A stretch of DNA of 16,383 bases. Origin: Anaerolinea sp. (GTDB lineage Bacteria > Chloroflexota > Anaerolineae > Anaerolineales > Villigracilaceae). Of the stretch, positions 1-6,097 are shown one piece after another (the first letter of the stretch is position 1; every line of letters starts with the position of its first letter). The stretch is taken from contig DYNS01000017.1 in NCBI GenBank assembly GCA_020720965.1, positions 1 to 16,383 of the forward strand, in the 5' to 3' direction. A program made the position numbers and the translations under genes. Below the pieces are notes generated by a model. The model saw only the letters and a list, made by a program, of their open reading frames with translations. It had not been told where the DNA came from and ran no database searches.

Positions 1-458
1 AAACCGGGGCGGCTGAGAATGGCTTGAAGCGGCAGGTGAAGGGCAACCGGTTTGACGGCGAACATTTCTTCGTCCGGCATCACCTGGTAGGCTTGCATCT
101 GAGCGAAGTAATGACGGGGTTCGCCGGGGGCGTAGGCAGCCGCTTTTTGGCGGACATCCGGCTTGGGGGCAACCCTCAGCGCGTTTCCGGTAAGGGTGTC
201 TATAAAAGTGGCGGCGGTTTTGCCGTAGTCTTCCACCCGCAGGGTGCGATGCCCCACCGTGCAGTCGGTGGCGGCGGTTACGCCATCTGCGAAGCAGCCA
301 TCGGTTTCCAGGATGACGAGGAGACGTTTTTTTTCCGGCGGTTGAGGGAAGCCCAGGGATTTGATGCCCATTAAGCCCAGCCGCACGCCAAGAATTTGGC
401 GAGGGCAAAGGTGAGCGTGATGCCGGAGTGATTTTTGGAGAGAGTCTTGTAGAGACAT
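1..458 (-). CDS. FmdE-family protein, partial (C-terminus off the window)
   Basis: Reading the reverse strand from the ATG at 458-456 gives 152 codons with no stop before the window edge. The N-terminus has the FmdE hallmark HHAHLCP (residues 13-19) followed by a GVRLG turn. Then come ETDGCFADGV (51-60), DCTVGHRTLRVEDYGK (65-80) and AYQVMPDEE (123-131), all typical of the family named after subunit E of the molybdenum formylmethanofuran dehydrogenase operon. Cys18, Cys55 and Cys66 with the His cluster could bind metal. Bacterial members occur without methanogenesis and their reaction is not established, so I assign none. No clear Shine-Dalgarno sequence precedes the start. The gene lies behind a structured leader and terminator (487-693), so it is probably controlled by transcription attenuation. 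Family assignment is strong; function is open. Confidence 0.88.
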   Translation of the reverse strand, partial: MSLQDSLQKSLRHHAHLCPRQILGVRLGLMGIKSLGFPQPPEKKRLLVILETDGCFADGVTAATDCTVGHRTLRVEDYGKTAATFIDTLTGNALRVAPKPDVRQKAAAYAPGEPRHYFAQMQAYQVMPDEEMFAVKPVALHLPLQAILSRPG

Positions 459-486
459 GGCTTGGGTGCGAGAGTTTACGCTTAAC

Positions 487-518
487 AAAAAGCGCCGTAT
501 CCGAAGAGGAAACGGCGC
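487..518 (-). terminator. Intrinsic terminator in the leader of the FmdE-family gene
   Basis: On the minus strand a perfect 7-bp G/C-rich stem (512-518 with 492-498) is extended by three inner pairs after one T-T mismatch. Five T residues (491-487) follow at once. It lies about 30 nt before the FmdE start codon and downstream of a multi-stem RNA, which is the position expected of a riboswitch expression platform. Its first arm shares 516-518 with a competing hairpin (531-536 with 516-521), so an alternative fold can exclude it. Confidence 0.85.
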
Positions 519-539
519 AATACGAAGCGGATTGCGGAG

Positions 540-675
540 TCTCCTTTCCAAGTGTGGGGGGCAAGAGCGTTTCCGCTCTTACCGGGCACCGCGTGGGGAT
601 TTGCGGTACTGTCCCGCCGCCACCCGCAAGAATGCGGGGTTTTGCGTTTCCGTTTAGGCGGTCGGGCTTCGGAGA
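540..675 (-). promoter_or_regulatory. Candidate riboswitch aptamer (possibly Moco/Tuco type)
   Basis: The minus-strand RNA folds by inspection into a closed four-way junction. P1 pairs 671-675 with 540-544. P2 pairs 657-666 with 613-621 (9 bp, one bulged A) and carries an apical 6-bp hairpin at 623-638. P3 pairs 603-609 with 586-592. P4 is a 10-bp stem at 560-583 capped by a GAAA tetraloop. The predicted transcript starts only a few nucleotides before P1, and a terminator follows at 487-518. Known Moco-cofactor riboswitches are multi-stem RNAs of roughly this size that use a GNRA loop, and I recall, unverified, that they occur upstream of fwdE/fmdE-type genes. The structure is well supported by sequence; the ligand class is inference. 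Confidence 0.65.
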
Positions 676-684
676 GATGTTTCG

Positions 685-693
685 ATTGTATCA
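685..693 (-). promoter_or_regulatory. Extended -10 promoter overlapping the pyrH stop codon
   Basis: The minus strand reads TGATACAAT, an extended -10 (TGnTACAAT), and its first three bases are the TGA stop of pyrH. Transcription would start near 678, immediately before stem P1 of the leader RNA, which supports the call. No good -35 is seen. The same nonamer recurs at the rpsB promoter (3098-3106). Confidence 0.6.
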
Positions 694-1422
694 GGGAATG
701 GTTTCGCCGGGGTGAACCAGGGTGCCAACTTTTTCGCCTTGCAAAGCGCCGAGGAGGGCGCTTTGGTCCCATAGGTTGAGGACGAGGATGGGGATTTTGT
801 TTTCCATGCAGTGGGTAATGGCGGTGCTGTCCATCACTTCCAGGCGGCGGTTGAGGACATCGATGTAGGTTAGTTCGTCAAATTTTACGGCGGCGGGGTT
901 CTTTTTGGGGTCGGAGTCGTATACGCCGTCTACTTTGGTGGCTTTGATGACGACATCCGCATCAATTTCGGTGGCGCGTAAGGCAGCGGCAGTGTCGGTG
1001 GAGAAGAAGGGGTTGCCGGTTCCCGCGCCAAAGATGACGACCCGCCCTTTTTCCAGGTGGCGGATGGCGCGGCGGCGGATGTATGGCTCGGCAATGGCAC
1101 GCATTTCGATGGCAGACATGACGCGGGTGTAGACGTTCATCCGCTCCAGGGCATCCATCAGGGCCAGGGCGTTCATCATGGTTGCCAACATGCCCATATA
1201 GTCGGCAGTTGCCCTATCCATGCCGCGAGCCAAGCCTTGCTTGCCCCGCCAAAGGTTGCCCGCGCCAATGACAACTGCCACTTCCACGCCCATTTCGTGA
1301 ATACCTTTTATCCGTCCGGCAATGCCTTCGGCTTCCGATACGTTGATGCCGAAACCGTTTTCTCCGCCCATCACTTCCCCGCTCAGTTTGAGCAGGACGC
1401 GCTTGTATTTTATTTCTGCCAT
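691..1422 (-). CDS. pyrH: UMP kinase
   Basis: This 243-aa protein of the amino-acid-kinase fold phosphorylates UMP to UDP with ATP in the cytoplasm, the first step toward UTP and CTP. It has the N-terminal KLSGEVMGG phosphate-binding strand (12-20), a VIGAGNLWRG loop, DYMGMLATMMNALAL, the FGAGTGNPFFSTDTAAALRA nucleotide segment and KATKVDGVYDSDP, all diagnostic of bacterial PyrH. Length is normal. Start: an AGGAGA Shine-Dalgarno lies just upstream of the ATG. It follows tsf but is separated by a strong hairpin with a T-tract (1445-1472), so its expression probably depends on read-through or a local promoter. The usual next gene, frr, is absent; a riboswitch-like leader and an FmdE-family gene follow instead. 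Confidence 0.97.
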   Translation of the reverse strand: MAEIKYKRVLLKLSGEVMGGENGFGINVSEAEGIAGRIKGIHEMGVEVAVVIGAGNLWRGKQGLARGMDRATADYMGMLATMMNALALMDALERMNVYTRVMSAIEMRAIAEPYIRRRAIRHLEKGRVVIFGAGTGNPFFSTDTAAALRATEIDADVVIKATKVDGVYDSDPKKNPAAVKFDELTYIDVLNRRLEVMDSTAITHCMENKIPILVLNLWDQSALLGALQGEKVGTLVHPGETIP

Positions 1423-1444
1423 TTTTTCTCCTATGGATGATATA

Positions 1445-1472
1445 AAAAAGCCAACCTTGCGGTTGGCTTTTT
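1445..1472 (-). terminator. Intrinsic terminator between tsf and pyrH
   Basis: A 12-bp inverted repeat, AAAAAGCCAACC with GGTTGGCTTTTT, encloses a 4-nt loop. On the minus strand the G/C-rich stem is followed by a run of T, so it should stop rpsB-tsf transcripts at least partly before pyrH. The A/T flanks make it look usable in both directions. Confidence 0.85.
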
Positions 1473-1477
1473 GTTTC

Positions 1478-2089
1478 TTATTCAGCCTGGCTGCCGGAGG
1501 CTTCGCCTAGTTCCCACCGGGAAAAGCGGCGGATAATCAGGTTTTCGCCGGTGCTGGCAATGGTCTGATGAAGCAGTTTCTCGATGGTGAGAGAATCATC
1601 GCGGATGTATGCCTGGCGCATAAGGCAAACTTCGTCTTTGAACTTGTTGAGACGACCTTCCACAATGCGGTCTGCTACGGCGGCTTTGCCTTCTTCGGCG
1701 GCGCGTTTGCGGGCGATTTCGGCTTCGTGCGCCAAAACGCTTTCGGGGATGTCGGCTTCCGAGACGTATTGGGGAGCAGATGCAGCAATTTGCAGGGCAA
1801 CTTCGTGGGCAAAACTGCGGAAGGCTTCGGAGCGGGCGACAAAGTCGGTTTCGCAGTTCACTTCCACCATCACGCCCACGCGCCCGCCACCGTGCGAGTA
1901 CAGTTCCACCGCGCCATTGGAGGCAGAGCGGTCGGAGCGTTTGGCGGCGGTTGCCATGCCTTTTTCGCGCAACCAGTCTACGGCTTTCTGAAAGTTGCCG
2001 TCGGCTTCCACCAGGGCTTTACGACAGTCCAACATTCCGGCGCTGGTGGCGGCACGGAGTTCTTGAATCATTTTTGCGGTAATTTCCAT
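1478..2089 (-). CDS. tsf: Translation elongation factor Ts
   Basis: EF-Ts is the nucleotide exchange factor that regenerates EF-Tu-GTP. The 203-aa product starts MEITAKMIQELR and has the two family signatures: LRAATSAGMLDCRKAL in the N-terminal UBA-like domain, and VEVNCETDFVAR in the core. At about 200 residues it is the short form, as in Thermus, rather than the roughly 280-residue enterobacterial form; the last third (ESVLAHE to the C-terminus) is compact. I chose the ATG at 2089 rather than an in-frame ATG 15 nt upstream because an AGAGG ribosome-binding site lies between them, correctly spaced for 2089. rpsB ends 23 nt upstream, so the two are cotranscribed and share the promoter at 3098-3106. 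Confidence 0.96.
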   Translation of the reverse strand: MEITAKMIQELRAATSAGMLDCRKALVEADGNFQKAVDWLREKGMATAAKRSDRSASNGAVELYSHGGGRVGVMVEVNCETDFVARSEAFRSFAHEVALQIAASAPQYVSEADIPESVLAHEAEIARKRAAEEGKAAVADRIVEGRLNKFKDEVCLMRQAYIRDDSLTIEKLLHQTIASTGENLIIRRFSRWELGEASGSQAE

Positions 2090-2112
2090 TCCAAACCTCT
2101 CCATAAGGGGGA

Positions 2113-2973
2113 TTATTCAGCAGGAGCGACTTCTTCGTCTGCGGTTTTGGCAAGTTTTGCCAGGGTAGATTTGCCGAGCAGGGCGGCATCATCGGTTTCT
2201 TCGTCTGTGTCCATCACACGCGGGGCTTTGGCGGCAGAGACGGGGGCAGGAGCGGCGGCGGGTTTTTCTTCTTCTGCATCCACATCTTTGCGCATGGCTT
2301 TGCCTTCTGCAACGGCATCCGCCACTTTGGCAACCAGCAATTTGATGGCGCGGATAGCGTCATCATTGGAGGGGATGACATAGTCAATGTTTTGGGGGTT
2401 GCAGTTGGTATCTACCAGGGCAACTACCGGAATACCAAGCAGGTTACATTCGCGCACGGCAGATTCCTCGCGCCCAACATCTACCATAAAGACCAGGTCG
2501 GGCAGGTGCTTCATGGCGCGAACACCTTCCAGCCGGGTTTGCAGGCGGATGATTTCGCGCTGAATGAGCAAGCCTTCTTTTTTGGTCAGGCGGTTAATGT
2601 CGCCACTATCGCGCAGGGCTTCCAGGCGTTCCATTTCGTCGATACGGGCGCGCATGGTCGTCCAGTTGGTGAGCATACCGCCCAGCCAACGCTCAGTGAC
2701 GTAGGGAACTCCGGCGCGGATGGCTTCTTCGCGCACGGTTTCCTGTGCCTGACGTTTGGTGCCTACGAACAAAATGGTGCCACCGTTCTGAACGGTGTCA
2801 CGCACAACGGAATAAGCGTTGTTAAGGGACTTAACGGTTTGTTGCAAGTCAATGATGTGAATGCCGTTTCGCTCGGTGAAGATATACGGCTTCATGCGGG
2901 GGTCCCATTTGTTGGTTCGATGTCCAAAATGAACACCGCTCTCCAAAAGGGCTTTCATAGAAATAACAGCCAT
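2113..2973 (-). CDS. rpsB: 30S ribosomal protein S2
   Basis: S2 is a structural protein of the small ribosomal subunit. The 286-aa sequence opens MAVISMKALLESGVHFGH, followed by TNKWDPRMKPYIF, the IIDLQQTV helix, ILFVGTKRQAQETV, ERWLGGMLTNW and, late in the fold, PVVALVDTNCNP and YVIPSNDDAIRA. Residues beyond about 225 form an Ala/Lys/Glu/Pro-rich tail that is probably disordered; such extensions are common and variable in S2. An AAGGAG Shine-Dalgarno precedes the start. It is the first gene of rpsB-tsf and has a leader of about 118 nt with several inverted repeats, consistent with autoregulation by S2, which is known in other bacteria but not shown here. Confidence 0.98.
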   Translation of the reverse strand: MAVISMKALLESGVHFGHRTNKWDPRMKPYIFTERNGIHIIDLQQTVKSLNNAYSVVRDTVQNGGTILFVGTKRQAQETVREEAIRAGVPYVTERWLGGMLTNWTTMRARIDEMERLEALRDSGDINRLTKKEGLLIQREIIRLQTRLEGVRAMKHLPDLVFMVDVGREESAVRECNLLGIPVVALVDTNCNPQNIDYVIPSNDDAIRAIKLLVAKVADAVAEGKAMRKDVDAEEEKPAAAPAPVSAAKAPRVMDTDEETDDAALLGKSTLAKLAKTADEEVAPAE

Positions 2974-3091
2974 TGTTTCTCCTTTTCCATCTCCTGCCCG
3001 GCAAAGGCAAAAGACGGGGTTAGCGGGGATGCCGCTTGGGGACGCTTAATGCCCGTCCCAGGCAGAATGTGCTTTTGCCCTGGCAAAAGCC
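2974..3091 (-). promoter_or_regulatory. Structured 5' leader of rpsB
   Basis: From the predicted start near 3091 the leader begins with a near-perfect 20-bp palindrome (3071-3090, nine complementary bases each side of CT). A 6-bp hairpin follows (GGGACG 3039-3044 with CGTCCC 3054-3059, plus-strand letters). A third copy of the arm sequence (plus-strand GGCAAAAG, 3006-3013) lies about 30 nt before the start codon and could compete for the same partner. This suggests two alternative folds or a protein-binding site. The leader contains no convincing small ORF. Confidence 0.5.
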
Positions 3092-3097
3092 GAAGGA

Positions 3098-3106
3098 TTG
3101 TATCAC
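3098..3106 (-). promoter_or_regulatory. rpsB-tsf promoter (extended -10)
   Basis: The minus strand reads TGATACAAT, identical to the element at 685-693. Its start site near 3091 places the palindrome 3071-3090 at the 5' end of the mRNA. The -35 region is poor; the extended TG motif may compensate. It is divergent from the promoter at 3182-3187. Confidence 0.55.
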
Positions 3107-3181
3107 AGGTTGGGAAGAAAAAGAAAACTTCGCTTCTTCCAGCAAATACCATCAGCCCTTCCCCTCTCCCCCGCCCACAGG

Positions 3182-3187
3182 TACAAT
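3182..3187 (+). promoter_or_regulatory. -10 box of a leaderless promoter
   Basis: TACAAT ends 6 nt before the ATG at 3194, so initiation 6-8 nt downstream would fall on or beside the start codon. No Shine-Dalgarno sequence is present. It drives the membrane protein-M67-plsY group, divergent from rpsB. Confidence 0.55.
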
Positions 3188-3193
3188 CCACCC

Positions 3194-4003
3194 ATGCCCC
3201 ATTCCAACCAACACCTGCCAGATTCCAACCGCCTCAGCGTTTTGCTGGGCGGGGTTCTCTTGGCGTATGCCCTGACCCAAATCATGGGCGCGGAACGCGG
3301 CGCACTCGACTTAACCCTGCTCGGTCTTTCCCTCTCCCTGCCCCTCAACCTGGAATTTACCGCCATCTTCATGGCAACCGGTCTCACCGCCACCGGCGCA
3401 GACTGGCTCCTGCGCGGGCATCCCGGCTACGATGGCAGACCCACCCTACAACACTGGATGATGCCCGCCCTCACCGCCATTGTGCTGGGCGCAACCCTCT
3501 ATCGTTTTGCCGGAGGGTTGCTTTGGTGGCTCAGTTTTGGGGTTGGCGCGGTTCTCCTGCTCTTTATTCTGATGGCGGAATACATCGCCCTCGATTCGGC
3601 TGACCTGCGTTACCCTCTGGCAGCCGCCCTGCTCTCGGCACTCTCCTTCGCGCTCTTCATCATTTTCGCCATTACCCTGGCATCTTCCGCCACCCGGCTC
3701 ATGCTCTCGGCGGGGGCGCTCTTCCTGGCGGCGGGCATGGTCACTTTACGCAACCTGCACCTGCGCTTTGAACAATGGAGCCTGCCCTGGGCAGCGACCA
3801 CCGCCTTCATCATCGTCCAACTCTCCGCCGCCCTGCACTACCTGCCTCTCAGCCCCCTGCAATTTGGGCTAATCCTCACCGGACCCTTATTCTCCCTCAA
3901 CAACCTGGCGCTCAGCCTGGGAGAAGAAACGCCCCCCCGCCAAGCCTACCTGGAAGCCGCCCTCAGCCTGCTCCCTTTTTGGGTAACGGCTCTCTTCCTT
4001 TAG
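3194..4003 (+). CDS. Multi-pass membrane protein of unknown function
   Basis: I do not recognise a function. The 269-aa product is very hydrophobic with about eight or nine membrane helices. Examples are residues 15-31, a long hydrophobic stretch at 38-70, LLWWLSFGVGAVLLLFILMAEYIAL, YPLAAALLSALSFALFIIFAITLA, LMLSAGALFLAAGMV, WAATTAFIIVQLSAAL and a C-terminal helix ending at the last residue. Loops are short and have no Cys pairs or recognisable motif. I chose the ATG at 3194 because the upstream in-frame extension (from 3098) is basic, proline-rich, unlike the rest, and contains the predicted -10 box. The next gene starts 7 nt after the stop, so they are cotranscribed. It is possibly one of the Chloroflexota-restricted uncharacterised membrane families. 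Confidence 0.8.
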   Translation: MPHSNQHLPDSNRLSVLLGGVLLAYALTQIMGAERGALDLTLLGLSLSLPLNLEFTAIFMATGLTATGADWLLRGHPGYDGRPTLQHWMMPALTAIVLGATLYRFAGGLLWWLSFGVGAVLLLFILMAEYIALDSADLRYPLAAALLSALSFALFIIFAITLASSATRLMLSAGALFLAAGMVTLRNLHLRFEQWSLPWAATTAFIIVQLSAALHYLPLSPLQFGLILTGPLFSLNNLALSLGEETPPRQAYLEAALSLLPFWVTALFL

Positions 4004-4010
4004 CGCTCCC

Positions 4011-4403
4011 ATGCTCCAACGCCTGCACATCCCCCCCGCCCTGCTCCGCTCCATGCTGGAACACTGCCGCCTATCCGCCCCGCAAGAAGCCTGCGGTATG
4101 ATGGGTGGAAAGACCTCGCAGGTGGATTGTCGCATCCCCATCCGCAACGCCGCCCAAAGCCCCACCCGTTTTCTTATGGACACAGGTGAACAGTGGAGGG
4201 CGCTGCAATGGCTGGAAGAAAGCGGGAGAGAACTGCTTGCCTTGTATCATTCGCACCCGCAAGGACCCAATCACCTTTCCCCCACCGACCTGGCGGAGGC
4301 TGCCTACCCGGTAGTACACATCCTTTGCTGGCAGCAAGCCGGAAAATGGCAGGCACGCGGGTTTTGGATTGAAGACGGGCAAGCCCAGGAAGTCGCCCTG
4401 TAA
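4011..4403 (+). CDS. M67-family (JAMM/Mov34) metallopeptidase
   Basis: The 130-aa single-domain protein carries the complete JAMM zinc site: Glu26 in the QEACG motif, then His80-Ser-His82-Pro, Ser90 and Asp93 in YHSHPQGPNHLSPTDL. JAMM enzymes cleave isopeptide or peptide bonds C-terminal to ubiquitin-like domains; bacterial stand-alone members of this size often process MoaD/ThiS-like sulfur carriers or act in cysteine synthesis. No sulfur-carrier gene is adjacent, so the substrate is unknown. It begins 7 nt after the membrane protein with no good Shine-Dalgarno, suggesting translational coupling, and lies 52 nt before plsY. The catalytic assignment is strong; the biological role is not determined. 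Confidence 0.9.
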   Translation: MLQRLHIPPALLRSMLEHCRLSAPQEACGMMGGKTSQVDCRIPIRNAAQSPTRFLMDTGEQWRALQWLEESGRELLALYHSHPQGPNHLSPTDLAEAAYPVVHILCWQQAGKWQARGFWIEDGQAQEVAL

Positions 4404-4455
4404 CTTTATGCCCGTTTCTGTGTTACCGATTTGTACACCAACGCCGGAGGATAAA

Positions 4456-5151
4456 ATGCAGTTTTTGATTGATGCTGGGCTTGTTCTCGCAGGATACTTA
4501 ATCGGTTCCATTCCATTTGGTTTGCTGGTTGTAAAACTAAAAACCGGAAAAGACATCCGCACAGTGGAAAGCGGGCGCACCGGGGGAACCAATGCTTTTC
4601 GGGCGGCGGGCTTTGGGGCGGGTCTGCTTACCGCCATTTTGGATATTCTCAAAGGCGCCTCGGCTGTTTGGCTGGCGCAAACCCTTAGCCCGCAAAGCGA
4701 CTGGGTGCATATTGTCGCTCCCCTCGCTGCCATTTTAGGTCACAATTACTCCGCCTACCTGCCAGAATGGGACGAAAACGGCAAGTTCGTGCGCCTGCGC
4801 GGCGGAGCGGGAGGCGCTCCGGCTTTGGGCGGTGCCATGGGGCTATGGCTTCCGGCGGGTATCATCATTTTTGGGTTGGGCGCGCTGGTCTTTTTCACTC
4901 TGGGCTACGCCTCGGTGACGACTCTTAGCGTGGCGCTTTTCGCCACCCTCATTTTCATTATTCGCGCCGCCAATGTCGCGCCAGGGGCATCCTGGGTGTA
5001 TGTGGGCTATGGGCTTGCCGCCGGTCTTCTGCTTCTTTGGGCGCTGCGCCCCAACATTAAGAAGTTGTTCGCCGGGCAGGAGCGGGTGGTAAGCATTAGC
5101 CTGCATGGATGGTTGAAAGCCCGCAAAGAAAAACAACACCCCCAACCCTAA
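4456..5151 (+). CDS. plsY: PlsY-like glycerol-3-phosphate acyltransferase
   Basis: PlsY transfers the acyl group from acyl-phosphate to glycerol-3-phosphate in the membrane, the first step of phospholipid synthesis. The 231-aa product shows the family layout: N-terminal helix ending GSIPFG (17-22), motif 1 as SGRTGGTNAFR (39-49), GHNYSAYLP (95-103), and a C-terminal RPNIKKLFAGQE segment matching the usual R-x-NI-x(2)-L-x-G-x-E. The middle motif, normally GGKGVAT, reads GGAGGAP (116-122) after a short charged insertion, so the usual lysine is missing. I chose the ATG at 4456, not the upstream in-frame ATG, because a GGAGG ribosome-binding site directly precedes it. Last gene of the group; two hairpins follow. 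It is a divergent PlsY or a relative with altered substrate use. Confidence 0.83.
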   Translation: MQFLIDAGLVLAGYLIGSIPFGLLVVKLKTGKDIRTVESGRTGGTNAFRAAGFGAGLLTAILDILKGASAVWLAQTLSPQSDWVHIVAPLAAILGHNYSAYLPEWDENGKFVRLRGGAGGAPALGGAMGLWLPAGIIIFGLGALVFFTLGYASVTTLSVALFATLIFIIRAANVAPGASWVYVGYGLAAGLLLLWALRPNIKKLFAGQERVVSISLHGWLKARKEKQHPQP

Positions 5152-5161
5152 ACGTTGGGGG
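5139..5161 (+). terminator. Hairpin overlapping the plsY stop codon
   Basis: An 8-bp inverted repeat, CCCCCAAC with GTTGGGGG, has a 7-nt loop containing the plsY TAA stop. There is no T-tract directly after it, so alone it is a weak terminator. It is the first of two tandem hairpins after plsY and may act as a 3'-end stabiliser. Confidence 0.45.
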
Positions 5162-5179
5162 GAAGACCGGGCAGTTTTG

Positions 5180-5211
5180 GCAGCCTCTCCCCTTGGGAGG
5201 GGCTGCTTTTT
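5180..5211 (+). terminator. Strong intrinsic terminator after plsY
   Basis: A 12-bp stem (5180-5191 with 5195-5206, one T-G pair) has a 3-nt loop and is followed by TTTTT (5207-5211) and more T. Only the plus strand has the T-tract, so it ends the plsY transcript and not the converging CitE-like operon. Confidence 0.9.
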
Positions 5212-5234
5212 GATTTTCCACCCTCCGGCGGGGG

Positions 5235-6089
5235 TCAGGCGCGGGCAAGGATTTTTTGGGCGTTCTTCAGCAGGGGCAGGTCTATCATCTTGCCGTCCAA
5301 CTCGTATGCGCCTTTGCCCTGTCGCTGATTCTCTTCAAAGGTTTGCACAATCCGCCGGGCGTGGGCAATTGCCTGCTCGGAGGGGGTGAATGCGTTTTGC
5401 ACCGGCTCCGCCTGGGCAGGGTGAATAATTTGTTTGCCGCTAAAGCCCAACTGCGCCCCTTCAAGCGCCTCCGTCCAAACCCGTTCCGGGGAGCGAAAAT
5501 CTATCGTCACCATGTCTATGGCTTGCAGGTCGTAGGCGGCACAGGCGGCGACCACTGCCAGACGGGCATAGAGCAGTTCGGTGGCTTCGGGGGTGCGGGT
5601 TGCTCCTACGCTGGCAGCGTAATCTTCCCCGCCGAAGATGATTGCCTCCAGGCGGCTGCTGGAGGATGCGATTTCTCTCAGGTTGAGAATGCCCATTGCC
5701 GTTTCCACCCCCACGAGCAGGCGAATTTTTCCCGGCGGCAGCCCACGAGCGCTTTCGTAGGCATCCATCTGCTGGCAAACCCAGCCCACCTGGGCAGCGC
5801 TCTCTGTTTTCGGTAAGACAATGCTCTCCGGTTCGGCGGCGAGGGCGGCGGGCAGGTCATCCTGCTCGAAGCCGGAGCCAATGCTATTGATGCGGATGCA
5901 GCGTTCCGCCCCGCCAAAGTCGATTTCTTTCATCGCCTGGGCAATGACGGCGCGGGCTTGGGCTTTGTTCGCCAGGGCAGTGCCGTCTTCCATGTCCATG
6001 CAAATCGAATCGACTCCCAGAGTGGCGGCTTTTTCTATTTTGCGGCGGTCTGTGCCGGGCATGTAAAGCAGGGCGCGTCTTGGTCGCAT
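5235..6089 (-). CDS. HpcH/HpaI aldolase / CitE-like CoA-ester lyase
   Basis: The 284-aa TIM-barrel protein belongs to the citrate lyase beta / malyl-CoA lyase superfamily. It has RALLYMPG (5-12), DMEDG (32-36) where Glu34 and Asp35 lie in the metal and substrate region, Arg66 in RINSIGS, LPKTES, Glu129 in GVETAMGILNL, and GGEDYAASVG (153-162) with the metal-binding Asp156. It ends with a GFSGKQIIHPAQ segment as in CLYBL-type lyases. The family cleaves or forms 3-hydroxy-acyl-CoA esters such as malyl-, beta-methylmalyl- or citramalyl-CoA. Which one cannot be read from sequence. It follows a MaoC hydratase gene by 8 nt and has its own AGGAGA site, so hydration and C-C cleavage may be consecutive steps. 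The pathway is inference. Confidence 0.9.
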   Translation of the reverse strand: MRPRRALLYMPGTDRRKIEKAATLGVDSICMDMEDGTALANKAQARAVIAQAMKEIDFGGAERCIRINSIGSGFEQDDLPAALAAEPESIVLPKTESAAQVGWVCQQMDAYESARGLPPGKIRLLVGVETAMGILNLREIASSSSRLEAIIFGGEDYAASVGATRTPEATELLYARLAVVAACAAYDLQAIDMVTIDFRSPERVWTEALEGAQLGFSGKQIIHPAQAEPVQNAFTPSEQAIAHARRIVQTFEENQRQGKGAYELDGKMIDLPLLKNAQKILARA

Positions 6090-6097
6090 ACGGTCTC

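Noticed and set aside
24..374. Plus-strand 116-codon frame at the left edge
   Set aside because: The opposite strand encodes a clear FmdE-family protein across the whole interval.
540..675. Cobalamin or other classical riboswitch for the FmdE leader
   Set aside because: A GGAGAC core resembling part of the B12 box is present, but the other B12 consensus segments (such as GCCACTG) are not, and signatures of TPP, FMN, SAM, lysine or c-di-GMP elements were not seen.
1568..2383. Long plus-strand open frame (271 codons) opposite tsf and rpsB
   Set aside because: It is the antisense shadow of two certain genes, has low-complexity Gly/Phe/Ala composition and no recognisable motif.
2392..3603. 403-codon plus-strand frame spanning rpsB antisense and the start of the membrane-protein gene
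   Set aside because: It overlaps rpsB and runs in another frame through the membrane-protein gene; the Pro/Arg-rich translation is typical of shadow reading.
5180..5206. Shared bidirectional terminator for plsY and the CitE-like operon
   Set aside because: The minus strand has no T-tract after the stem (it reads CCAAAAC), so only plus-strand termination is supported.
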